From the NCBI RefSeq assembly GCF_001921865.1, contig NZ_MSCT01000013.1, positions 83,742-147,741 on the forward strand: DNA of 64,000 bases. Direction: 5' to 3'. Source of the DNA: Pseudomonas chlororaphis. Lineage in GTDB: Bacteria > Pseudomonadota > Gammaproteobacteria > Pseudomonadales > Pseudomonadaceae. Under the pieces are notes generated by a model. It ran no database searches and was not told the DNA's origin. It was given only the letters and a program-made list of their open reading frames with translations. This document shows positions 43,385 through 51,369 of the stretch, piece after piece (the first letter of the stretch is position 1; each line of letters begins with the position of its first letter). A program made the position numbers and the translations under genes.

Positions 43385-44527
43385 TCAACCCTGGCGCGCG
43401 GCCAAACGCCAGACCCGGGCGATATCCGCGGCCCGGTCACGCAACAGGCGGGGGGCCTCGGCGCAGGCCTGCTCCAGGCTCATCGGGCCGCTGGCCAGGG
43501 CAAACGCCGCGTCCACGCCGTGCTGGTACATCTGCTCGTAACCTTCGCCCAGGGTCCCGGCGATCACGATCACCGGCACCTTGTGTTGTGTGGCGACCCG
43601 GGCCACGCCAAACGGCGTCTTGCCGCGCAGGGTCTGGGCGTCGAAGCGGCCTTCGCCGGTAATCACCAGGTCCGCCCCTTGCATCGCCTCGGCCAGCCCC
43701 ACCAGCTCGGCCACCACCTCCACCCCCGGACGAAAACGCGCGCCCAGGAAGGCCTTGGCGGCGAAGCCCAGGCCACCGGCGGCGCCGCTGCCCGGCTCGT
43801 CGCGCACATCTTTGCCCAGCACCTGCGCCGCCTGGTCGGCGAACTGGCCCAGGGCCCGGTCCAGCTGTTCGACCTGCGGCGGCGAAGCGCCTTTCTGCGG
43901 GCCGAAGATCGCCGAGGCGCCATGGGGGCCGCACAGCGGATTGTCGACGTCGGCGGCGATCTCGAAACGCACCTCGGCCAGGCGCGGGTCGAGGCGGCTC
44001 AGGTCGACCCGCGCCACCTGCGCCAGGGCCAGCCCGCCCGGGGGCAAATCCTTGCCTGTGCTGTCCAGCAGACGCACGCCCAGCGCCTGCAAGGCACCGG
44101 CGCCGGCGTCGTTGGTGGCGCTGCCGCCGATGGCCAGGATCACCCGTTGCGCGCCGGCCTCCAGGGCCGCACGGATCAGCTCGCCGGTGCCGAAGGTGCT
44201 GCTGGCGCAGGCATCGCGCTGGCCCGGCGGCAGCAGTTGCAGGCCGCTGGCCTCGGCCATTTCGATGATCGCGGTGTGGCTCTGCGGCAGCCAGCCCCAG
44301 CGGGCCTCGACCGGCGCGCCCAGCGGCCCCTGGACCCGGGTGCGGCGCAACTGGCCCTCGCAGGCGTCGAGAATCGACTCCACCGTGCCCTCGCCGCCGT
44401 CCGCCATCGGGCACTGGATCAGTTGCGCGTCCGGCCACACCCGCGCCAGCCCCTCGGCAATGGCGCTGGCCACGCCGCAAGCGCTCAGGCTGTCCTTGAA
44501 GGAGTCGGGGGCGATGATGATTTTCAT
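43385..44527 (-). CDS. Glycerate kinase (GarK/GlxK family)
   Basis: A 380-residue glycerate kinase of the single-domain-pair family seen in E. coli GarK and GlxK. It phosphorylates glycerate to a phosphoglycerate. Signatures are MKIIIAPDSFKDSLSA at the start, CPMADGGEGTVE, LAIGGSATNDAGAGALQALG and VITGEGRFDAQTLRGKTP. It lies downstream of a CdaR-type sugar-diacid regulator on the same strand, as expected from E. coli, where CdaR controls garK. The stop adjoins a REP. The phosphorylation position (2 or 3) cannot be read from the sequence. Confidence 0.92.
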   Translation of the reverse strand: MKIIIAPDSFKDSLSACGVASAIAEGLARVWPDAQLIQCPMADGGEGTVESILDACEGQLRRTRVQGPLGAPVEARWGWLPQSHTAIIEMAEASGLQLLPPGQRDACASSTFGTGELIRAALEAGAQRVILAIGGSATNDAGAGALQALGVRLLDSTGKDLPPGGLALAQVARVDLSRLDPRLAEVRFEIAADVDNPLCGPHGASAIFGPQKGASPPQVEQLDRALGQFADQAAQVLGKDVRDEPGSGAAGGLGFAAKAFLGARFRPGVEVVAELVGLAEAMQGADLVITGEGRFDAQTLRGKTPFGVARVATQHKVPVIVIAGTLGEGYEQMYQHGVDAAFALASGPMSLEQACAEAPRLLRDRAADIARVWRLAARQG

Positions 44528-44642
44528 GGGCTATCTCCGGTTCTTATGGCGCCCATGCTGCCAGTTGGCCGCGACCTTGACCCCGGTCGGCTGCACAAGC
44601 GCGGAGCGGCTTTATTGTTCATTTGCCACAAACCATGCCCCT

Positions 44643-44732
44643 TGTAGGAGCGAAGCTTGCTCGCGATGGTCACGCCGCGGTGAACCTGGCATACCGTGGT
44701 GCCTTGATCGCGAGCAAGCTTCGCTCCTACAG
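44643..44732. repeat. REP doublet, family I, overlapping the CdaR-type gene stop
   Basis: TGTAGGAGCGAAGCTTGCTC opens and GAGCAAGCTTCGCTCCTACA closes. On the minus strand CTGTAG of the right arm is the stop codon of the regulator. Confidence 0.92.
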
Positions 44733-45878
44733 GGAGGGTGTGGTTACAAAGGTATCGCCCTGCGGCAACAGCTGTACCCCCAGGTACAGCGCCAACATGC
44801 CGTCGAGCTTGAGCGGGTCGACGCCGCTGAGTTCGGCGATGCGCTCCATGCGGTAGCGCAGGCTGTTGCGGTGGATGCCCAGGGCATCGGCGCAGGCCTG
44901 GCTCTGGCCGTCGTGGTCGCACCAGCTGCGCAGGGTCGCCAGCAACTGGCCGTTGCCGTCCTTGGCCATGACCTTGCGCAAAGGGCTGAGCAATTCGTCC
45001 AGGGCGTCGTCGTTGCGATGGCGCCAGAGCATCACCGGCAGGCGAAAACGATTGAGGGTCAGCAGCCGCGAGCGCGGCAGCACGTCGCGACCGTAGGCCA
45101 GCAGGTCGCCGACCCGCCGGTAGCAGCGGCGCAGCCCTGCCAGCCCCTCGGCCTGCCCGCCCACGGCAACGCGCAGGATGTGCCAGCCCAGGCCGTCGAG
45201 CTTTTCCAGGAGCCGCGGGTTATCCACGCTCAAGCTCGCCGGCCGGCACCACAACAACGAGGACTTGGCCGAGCTGACGCACCAGCTGTCCGGGTAGCGC
45301 GACAGCAGCCAGGCACTCAGGGCCTCGACGGTCTGTCCGGCGCCCTGCTGCCCCGCCTCGTCGTCCAGCGCCAGCTCGAACAGGTACGGCGTGCGCGCCA
45401 GCTGCGGCTTGAGGCCCATCTGCTGCGCCTCGTCCACCAGCCGCGGCGAGTCGCCGCTGTCGCTCAGCAGCAACGCCAGCAAGTCGTCGCAGCGCTGGCG
45501 GCGCCATTGCTGCTCGGCCTGCTGATGGCGCTGGCCCACCAGCATCTCGGCGGTCATCCGTACCAGCTCGGCGTAGGTGCGCAGCAATTCCGGCTCGCCG
45601 GTGATGCCGAGCACGCCGATCAGCCGCTGGTCGTGCAGCAACGGCAGGTTGATCCCCGGTTGCACGCCCTTGAGGTGCTTGGCGGTCTGCGCGTCGATCT
45701 CCACCACCCGGCCGTTGGCCAGCACCAGCTGCGCGCCTTCGTGGCGGGTGTTGATCCGCTCGGGCTCGCCGCTGCCGAGGATCAGGCCCTGGCTGTCCAT
45801 GACGTTGACGTTGTAGGGCAGGATGGCCATCGTGCGGTCGACGATATCCTGCGCCAGGTCATGATCCAGTTCGAACAT
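44727..45878 (-). CDS. CdaR-type sugar-diacid regulator
   Basis: A 383-residue regulator. Residues about 4-135 match the putative sugar-diacid recognition domain (LAQDIVDRTMAILPYNVNVMD, GVQPGINLPLLHDQRLIGVLGITG). The C-terminal 60 residues are a PucR/CdaR helix-turn-helix (QACADALGIHRNSLRYRMERIAELSGVDPLKL). In E. coli CdaR activates glucarate, galactarate and glycerate genes. Here it precedes a glycerate kinase gene and is divergent from an MFS transporter. Both are probable targets, which suggests a glycerate or sugar-diacid regulon. The stop codon is supplied by a REP palindrome. Confidence 0.9.
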   Translation of the reverse strand: MFELDHDLAQDIVDRTMAILPYNVNVMDSQGLILGSGEPERINTRHEGAQLVLANGRVVEIDAQTAKHLKGVQPGINLPLLHDQRLIGVLGITGEPELLRTYAELVRMTAEMLVGQRHQQAEQQWRRQRCDDLLALLLSDSGDSPRLVDEAQQMGLKPQLARTPYLFELALDDEAGQQGAGQTVEALSAWLLSRYPDSWCVSSAKSSLLWCRPASLSVDNPRLLEKLDGLGWHILRVAVGGQAEGLAGLRRCYRRVGDLLAYGRDVLPRSRLLTLNRFRLPVMLWRHRNDDALDELLSPLRKVMAKDGNGQLLATLRSWCDHDGQSQACADALGIHRNSLRYRMERIAELSGVDPLKLDGMLALYLGVQLLPQGDTFVTTPSL

Positions 45879-45908
45879 AGCGGCGGGTTCCTCAGCAGGC
45901 GGGTTCTA

Positions 45909-46048
45909 GGCTCTGTACGAAAAGTGGCTACGCTCGGCCATGCTGCGTTAAAAACAGGCTCGGAATGCTCATGTAGGCCCCTACACTGCGCTTCCTCGCC
46001 TGTTTTTGCCTTGCCTGACCTTCGCTCGCCGACTTTTCGTACAGACCC
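45909..46048. mobile_element. MITE-like palindromic element with TA flanks
   Basis: The 17-bp termini GGCTCTGTACGAAAAGT (45909-45925) and ACTTTTCGTACAGACCC (46032-46048) are inverted with one mismatch. TA flanks both sides (45907-45908, 46049-46050), the duplication expected of IS630/mariner-type insertion. The 140-bp interior has no gene and contains a second nested inverted region (AAAAACAGGCTCG against GCCTGTTTTTGCC-like). A deleted relative is at 6328-6425. Confidence 0.72.
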
Positions 46049-46174
46049 TAACGGGGCAAGCGGGGCTTGTTCACCGGCACAGGGGATGCCGGCAAACCCT
46101 GTGCGCCGGCACAAAGACAGCGGCCCATGGGGTGACCGAGACTCTCGGGGCGGTCAACGTTACCCTTGCACCGC

Positions 46175-46190
46175 AAAAAATCATAATAAA
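46175..46190 (+). promoter_or_regulatory. Candidate Hfq/Crc A-rich motif of the MFS gene
   Basis: AAAAAATCATAATAAA precedes GAGAGA and the ATG at 46203. The fit to AANAANAA is partial. Confidence 0.35.
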
Positions 46191-46202
46191 GAGAGACCCG
46201 CC

Positions 46203-47513
46203 ATGTCACAGAGCGCCGCTGCCACCCTGGCCACCGATGACGATAAAAACGCCGTCTACAAGCGCATCACCCTGCGCCTGATCCCCTTCATCTTCATCTG
46301 CTACCTGTTCAACTACCTCGACCGGGTGAACGTTGGCTTCGCCAAGCTGCAGATGCTCGATGCCCTGAAGTTCAGCGAAACCGTATACGGCCTCGGCGCC
46401 GGAATCTTCTTCATCGGCTACGTGCTGTGCGGCGTGCCGAGCAACCTGGCGTTGAACAAGTTCGGCCCGCGGCGCTGGATCGCGCTGATGATGATCACCT
46501 GGGGCACCTTGTCGACCTGCCTGCTGTTCGTTACCACCCCGACCCAGTTCTACACCCTGCGCCTGTTCACCGGCGCCGCCGAAGCCGGCTTCTTCCCCGG
46601 TGTGGTGCTGTACCTCTCGCAGTGGTTCCCGAGCTTCCGTCGCGGGCGGATCATGGCCTTGTTCATGTCGGCGATCCCGGTCTCCGGCCTGCTCGGCAGC
46701 CCGTTCTCCGGCTGGATTCTCAACCACTTCGCCGCGGGCCAGGGCGGCATGGCGGGCTGGCAGTGGATGTTCCTGTTGCAGGGCATTCCCACGGTGATCC
46801 TCGGTGCCCTGGCGTACTTCCTGCTCAATGACAGTTTCGCCCACGCCAAATGGCTGAGCCCACAAGAGCGCGCGCTGCTCGAAGCCGACCAGGCCGAAGA
46901 CGCCGCGAGCAAACCCCGGACCACCGGCGACTCCCTGGGCGCGGTGTTCAAGAACCCGGCCATCTGGGCCTTCGGCCTGATCTACTTCTGCATCCAGAGC
47001 GGCGTGTACGCCATCAACTTCTGGCTGCCGTCGATCATCAAGAACCTGGGTTTCAGCGACAACCTGGTGATCGGCTGGCTCAGCGCCATTCCCTACCTGC
47101 TGGCCGCGCTGTTCATGCTGCTGGTGGGCCGCTCGGCCGACCTGCGCCAGGAACGTCGCTGGCACCTTGTGGTGCCGATGCTGATGGGCGCCGTTGGACT
47201 GATCATCGCGGTCAACTTCGCCGCCAACCCGACCATCGCCATCCTCGGCCTGACCCTCGCCACCATGGGCGCCCTCACTGGCCTGCCGATGTTCTGGCCG
47301 GTGCCGACCGCGCTGCTCAGCGCTGGCGCCGCCGCGGGCGGCCTGGCGCTGATCAACTCCATGGGCCAGATGGCCGGCTTCCTCAGCCCCTACATCGTCG
47401 GCTGGGTCAAGGACAGCACCGGCTCCACCGACGCCGCGCTCTATCTGCTGGCGGCCGTCATCGTCGCCGGCAGCCTGTTGGCCCTGCGCATGACCCGCAG
47501 CCTGAAACGCTGA
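46203..47513 (+). CDS. MFS transporter (anion:cation symporter), likely glycerate or sugar-diacid uptake
   Basis: A 436-residue MFS protein with the same N-terminal pattern as HpaX (ITLRLIPFIFICYLFNYLDRVNVGFAKLQM) and [25 protein letters not shown] in TM4. The subfamily transports small organic acids such as tartrate, glucarate and hydroxyphenylacetate. Being divergent from the CdaR-type regulator and close to glycerate kinase, it probably imports a sugar acid leading to glycerate. The start at 46203 is preceded by AAAGAGAG; the frame is open far upstream without homology. Confidence 0.88.
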   Translation: MSQSAAATLATDDDKNAVYKRITLRLIPFIFICYLFNYLDRVNVGFAKLQMLDALKFSETVYGLGAGIFFIGYVLCGVPSNLALNKFGPRRWIALMMITWGTLSTCLLFVTTPTQFYTLRLFTGAAEAGFFPGVVLYLSQWFPSFRRGRIMALFMSAIPVSGLLGSPFSGWILNHFAAGQGGMAGWQWMFLLQGIPTVILGALAYFLLNDSFAHAKWLSPQERALLEADQAEDAASKPRTTGDSLGAVFKNPAIWAFGLIYFCIQSGVYAINFWLPSIIKNLGFSDNLVIGWLSAIPYLLAALFMLLVGRSADLRQERRWHLVVPMLMGAVGLIIAVNFAANPTIAILGLTLATMGALTGLPMFWPVPTALLSAGAAAGGLALINSMGQMAGFLSPYIVGWVKDSTGSTDAALYLLAAVIVAGSLLALRMTRSLKR

Positions 47514-47729
47514 GCCATACCCTCAAGACGAGCACCGGGCCTGTCGTCTGCCAGGCCCGGCTTCCGGGGACACGCCATGCGCTTTGTCACCGCCTCGCTA
47601 CAAAAAGCAACAAAGCGCTGCAACATCGCCGTGGTATATCGGACAAGCATCCGGCCGCGGCGACGCTGCATTGGCCGGATCGATTGATGACGCCCTCGCC
47701 GACCTTACCGACGGAAGCCCCATACGATC

Positions 47730-49631
47730 ATGACCGCGCCTCTTTCTCTCGCCCGCCTGAGCGATATCCAGGCCCTGGAACAACGCCAGCCCCTGGCCCA
47801 ACGCAATCTGCCCGCCAGCACCTATGAGCTGCTGCAACGCTCGGCCCGCGACTTCGGCGAGCGCACTGCCCTGACCTTCCTGCCCCAGGGCAGCCTCCAG
47901 GACCAACCGTGGGACATCAGCTACGCCGAGTTTTTCGCCCAGGTCACCCGCACCGCCAACGCCCTGCACCGGCTGGGCATCCGCGCGGGCAAGGCGGTGT
48001 CGTTCCTGCTACCCAACCTGCCGCAGACCCACTATGTGATCTGGGGCGGCGAGGCCGCGGGGATCGTCAACGCCATCAACCCGTTGCTGGAGCCCGCGCA
48101 CATCGCCGAACTGATCCGCGCCTCGGGCACCACCGTACTGGTGACCCTGGCACCCTTCCCCGGCACCGACCTCTGGCAGAAAGTCGCCCACTTGCGCGAG
48201 TTGCTGCCGGAACTGGAAGCCATTGTCACCGTCGACCTGGCCAACCTGTTGCCCGAGCCCCAGCGCAGTGCACTCAAAAGCCAGCGTCCGGCGCTGCCGG
48301 AGGGCGTACTGGACTTCGACACTCTGCTGGCCGCTTGCCCCGCCGACCACCTGGAAAGCGGCCGGGTGATCCAGCCGGACGACATCGCCTCGTACTTCCA
48401 CACCGGCGGCACCACCGGCACGCCGAAACTCGCGCCCCATAGCCACCTCAACGAAGTGGCGATGGCCGAGATCATCGGCCTGCACGGCGACTACAACGAC
48501 CGCGACGTGTTGCTCTGCGGGCTGCCGCTGTTCCACGTCAACGGGGTGATGCTCACGGGCCTGGCCGCGTTCAATCGCGGCGCCCGGGTGTTGCTGGCCG
48601 GCCCCCAGGGGTATCGCAACCCGACACTGATCAAGGATTTCTGGCACCTGGTGGAGCGTTACCGGGTCAGCTGTTTCAGCGGCGTACCGACCATCTATGC
48701 GGCCTTGCTGCAGGTACCCAACGCCGGCATCGACCTGTCCAGCCTGCGCTTTGCGGTGTGCGGCGCCGCACCGATGCCGGTGGAGCTGATCCGCCAGTTC
48801 GAGGCGCATTCGGGGATGAAGATCATCGAAGGCTACGGCCTCACCGAAGGCACCTGCGCCACCTGCTGCAACCCGCAGGACGGCGAGCGCCGCCCCGGCT
48901 CCATCGGCCTGCGCTTGCCGTACTGCGAGGTGAAGATCGCCGTGCTCGACGGCGAAGGCCGCTACCTGCGCGACGCCGCCGCCGACGAGACCGGCACGTT
49001 GTGCCTGCGCGGGCCGACAGTGTTCAAGGGTTACCTGCAAGCCGACAAGAACCACGGGCTGTGGCTCGACAGCGACTGGTTCAACACCGGCGACCTGGGG
49101 CGCATCGACCAGGACGGCTATATCTGGCTGACCGGGCGCAGCAAGGACCTGATCATCCGAGGCGGCCACAACATCGACCCGCAGATGATCGAGGAAGCCC
49201 TGCACCGCCACCCGGCCGTGGCCATGGCCGCGGCGGTCGGCAAGCCGGACCTCAAGGCCGGCGAACTGCCGGTGGTGTACATCCAGCTCAAGGCCGGCGC
49301 CAGCGTCGAGCCGGCCGAGCTGCTGGAGCACGCCACGCGCCATATCCACGAACGAGCGGCGTTGCCCAAGGACATCTGGCTGCTGGAGCAGATCCCCCTG
49401 ACGGCCGTGGGCAAGACCTTCAAGCCGGCCCTGCGCCTGGACGCGATTCGCCGGGTATTCGAGGACGAGGTGCGGTCGATTGCCGAGGGCATCCGGGTCG
49501 AGGCCCTCAACGACGAACGCCACGGCCAGCGCGTGGATCTGCATGTGCCCGGCCTGGACACGGCCCTGCGTGCGGCGCTGGACCAGCGACTGAGCGGCTA
49601 CGCGGTGCGCTACGAACTGCACCCGGCCTGA
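47730..49631 (+). CDS. Acyl-CoA synthetase (AMP-binding, ANL superfamily)
   Basis: A 633-residue adenylate-forming enzyme. The ATP loop is FHTGGTTGTPKLAPHSH (about residue 225), the adenine motif GYGLTEGTCATC (about 370), and FNTGDLGRIDQDGYIWLTGRSKDLI (about 455) is the hinge. The catalytic lysine lies in TAVGKTFKPALR (about 568). The typical family length is 540-560; here the excess is a C-terminal tail of about 60 residues. It resembles FadD-like acyl-CoA synthetases, but the acid substrate is not identifiable. It stands alone: the MFS gene ends 216 bases upstream, and a REP pair follows. Confidence 0.85.
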   Translation: MTAPLSLARLSDIQALEQRQPLAQRNLPASTYELLQRSARDFGERTALTFLPQGSLQDQPWDISYAEFFAQVTRTANALHRLGIRAGKAVSFLLPNLPQTHYVIWGGEAAGIVNAINPLLEPAHIAELIRASGTTVLVTLAPFPGTDLWQKVAHLRELLPELEAIVTVDLANLLPEPQRSALKSQRPALPEGVLDFDTLLAACPADHLESGRVIQPDDIASYFHTGGTTGTPKLAPHSHLNEVAMAEIIGLHGDYNDRDVLLCGLPLFHVNGVMLTGLAAFNRGARVLLAGPQGYRNPTLIKDFWHLVERYRVSCFSGVPTIYAALLQVPNAGIDLSSLRFAVCGAAPMPVELIRQFEAHSGMKIIEGYGLTEGTCATCCNPQDGERRPGSIGLRLPYCEVKIAVLDGEGRYLRDAAADETGTLCLRGPTVFKGYLQADKNHGLWLDSDWFNTGDLGRIDQDGYIWLTGRSKDLIIRGGHNIDPQMIEEALHRHPAVAMAAAVGKPDLKAGELPVVYIQLKAGASVEPAELLEHATRHIHERAALPKDIWLLEQIPLTAVGKTFKPALRLDAIRRVFEDEVRSIAEGIRVEALNDERHGQRVDLHVPGLDTALRAALDQRLSGYAVRYELHPA

Positions 49632-49660
49632 ACCGGAGCGCTCGCTCTTGAAATAGCGGG

Positions 49661-49785
49661 AGGTCCTGCGGACCTTGCGCAGCCTTCGGCAGCGGCTACA
49701 CCGGCGTCGGGCGCCATCGCGCGGTATGCCGCAATCCCTGTAGCCGCTGCCGCAGGCTGCGCACGACCGCGCAGCGGGCGCCGCT
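49661..49785. repeat. Two family-II REPs, outward-facing
   Basis: GCAGCCTTCGGCAGCGGCTA (to 49700) is followed after about 37 bases by TGTAGCCGCTGCCGCAGGCT (from 49739). The order is reversed relative to the other doublets, so these are halves of two different elements. The left flank AGGTCCTGCGGACCTTGCGC also occurs in the array at 14141-14563. Confidence 0.8.
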
Positions 49786-49794
49786 TTTACGGCC

Positions 49795-50205
49795 TCAAGC
49801 CGGCGCGCCGCCATCGGCCTTGTAGCGATAATCGGCGTCCAGCCGCTCGCCGGCCGGCGCATCCAGTTCCAGCACCAGGCCGCCCGGCATCCGCACGAAA
49901 ATCTGCCAGGTGCCGTCCTCCGGCACCTGCGCCACCTGATGCGCCAGGCCGCTGGCCTGGACCCGTTGCAACACCTGCGCGGCATCCTCCCCGGTCCTGA
50001 AGGCGATATGGCTGAGCTGCGGCTCGGCGAACCCCGGCTGTTCGATCACGTGCACCAGCGCCTGCCCGTCCCGGTACAGCCAGCGTCCGGGAAAGGGAAA
50101 CGGCGGGCGCCGTCCAGGCTGCAGCCCGAGCAAATCCTGGAAGGCTTGCTGCAAGGCATCGCCTTGGGCGGTGTTGAAGGCCAGATGGTCGAAATGCCAG
50201 GTCAT
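49795..50205 (-). CDS. VOC-superfamily protein (glyoxalase/bleomycin-resistance fold)
   Basis: A 136-residue protein of the vicinal-oxygen-chelate fold. It starts MTWHFDHLAFN, where the His is a likely metal ligand, and has ALVHVIEQPGFAEPQLSHIAFRTG in the middle and GLVLELDAPAGE at the end (a Glu ligand position). Function among VOC proteins is diverse (lyases, dioxygenases, resistance proteins). I use the ATG at 50205, preceded by CGGAG; the longer frame crosses the divergent promoter. It is divergent from a LysR regulator 161 bases away, its probable controller. Confidence 0.82.
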   Translation of the reverse strand: MTWHFDHLAFNTAQGDALQQAFQDLLGLQPGRRPPFPFPGRWLYRDGQALVHVIEQPGFAEPQLSHIAFRTGEDAAQVLQRVQASGLAHQVAQVPEDGTWQIFVRMPGGLVLELDAPAGERLDADYRYKADGGAPA

Positions 50206-50366
50206 GATGGGGCTCCGTCGCCGATACCGGCGCTGTGGGTGGGTAAGCACAACGGTGAGCTGTTGCAGGGAAGTCACCTGCGCGATGGCAGTGACTGCAG
50301 GGTCCCAGCTTGATAATCGAGGAAAAACCCCGGTAAAAAGCAAAGATCTTTAAAGGATTTTTAGCA

Positions 50367-51266
50367 ATGAGCTCGATTCTCGACCTTGAAGTCTTCGTCC
50401 GCACCGCCGATTCCGGGAGCATCTCCGCCGCCGCGCGCAGCCTGGAACTGACCCCCGCCGCCGCCAGCATCGCCCTCAAGCGCCTGGAAACCCGCCTGGG
50501 CATGCGCTTGCTCGCGCGCTCGACCCGCAGCATGCGCCTCACCGAAGAAGGCCGGCGCTACCTGGACAGCGTGCGGGTGGCGCTGGCCGCCCTGGCCGAG
50601 GGCGAACAGGCGCTCAAGCAGCAGAGCCAGGGCCTGAGTGGCGTGCTGCAACTGGCGGCGCCTTCGGACTTCGGGCGCAATGTGTTGCTGCCCTGGCTGG
50701 ACGACTTCAAGCGCGATCACCCGCATATCCGCTTGCAACTGTTGCTCAACGACCGCCACAGCGACCTGTTCCGCGAAACGGTCGATATCGCCCTGCGCTT
50801 CGGCGTGCCCGGCGACTCAAGCCTGGTGGCCCTGCCGATTCTCCCCCGGCACCACCGGCTGGCCTGCGCCAGCCCCGACTACCTGGCGCGCCGTGGCACC
50901 CCGCAGACCCCCGCCGAGCTCGGCGAACACAGCGCCCTGGTGTACCTGCGCAATGGCCGCCCCTACACCAGCTGGCACTTCAGCCGAGAGGGCCAAACCG
51001 AGGAAATCCAGGTACGCGGCGACTATTTGAGCGACGACGGCGACGTGGCGCGGCGCTGGGCCCTGGCCGGCCACGGTATCGTCTACAAGGCCTGGCTCGA
51101 TGTCGCCGGCGACATCCGCGCCGGGCGCCTGGTACCCCTGCTCGGCGACTGGCAGGGCGAAAGCGTGCCGTTCAATCTGCTGTGCCCGCATCGCTTGCAG
51201 GTCTCGGAACGGGTCAAGACGCTGCAACGCTTTCTCCAGGAACGCTGCCAGCGCCTGGCCGGATAA
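50367..51266 (+). CDS. LysR-family transcriptional regulator
   Basis: A 299-residue LysR regulator. The winged helix spans residues 1-60 (LEVFVRTADSGSISAAARSLELTPAAASIALKRLE), and the effector domain from about 90 (GVLQLAAPSDFGRNVLLPWLDDF) is of the CrgA type. It is divergent from the VOC gene and lies 103 bases upstream of an aldo-keto reductase gene on the same strand. Either could be its target; the divergent arrangement favours the VOC gene. The promoter region is notably A/T-rich just before the start. Confidence 0.9.
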   Translation: MSSILDLEVFVRTADSGSISAAARSLELTPAAASIALKRLETRLGMRLLARSTRSMRLTEEGRRYLDSVRVALAALAEGEQALKQQSQGLSGVLQLAAPSDFGRNVLLPWLDDFKRDHPHIRLQLLLNDRHSDLFRETVDIALRFGVPGDSSLVALPILPRHHRLACASPDYLARRGTPQTPAELGEHSALVYLRNGRPYTSWHFSREGQTEEIQVRGDYLSDDGDVARRWALAGHGIVYKAWLDVAGDIRAGRLVPLLGDWQGESVPFNLLCPHRLQVSERVKTLQRFLQERCQRLAG

Positions 51267-51369
51267 TTCAGATTGCCCCTTGCGCCCGTTCTGGTATTTG
51301 ATGGGCGTCCCATGACCGGTCGCGGGCCGCTGTCGCGCCGGCTTCACCTCACGCACAAGGATTTCGTAC

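Larger units (their letters stand above)
45879..46202. other. 324-bp divergent region between cdaR-type and MFS genes
   Basis: No gene is seen. It is largely taken up by the MITE-like element at 45909-46048, which begins only 31 bases from the regulator start. The last 150 bases hold the MFS promoter and an A-rich leader. Confidence 0.7.

Noticed and set aside
43581..46202. Long open frame upstream of the MFS gene start at 46203
   Set aside because: The frame overlaps antisense the glycerate kinase and CdaR-type genes; homology begins only at MSQSAAATL, preceded by a ribosome-binding site.
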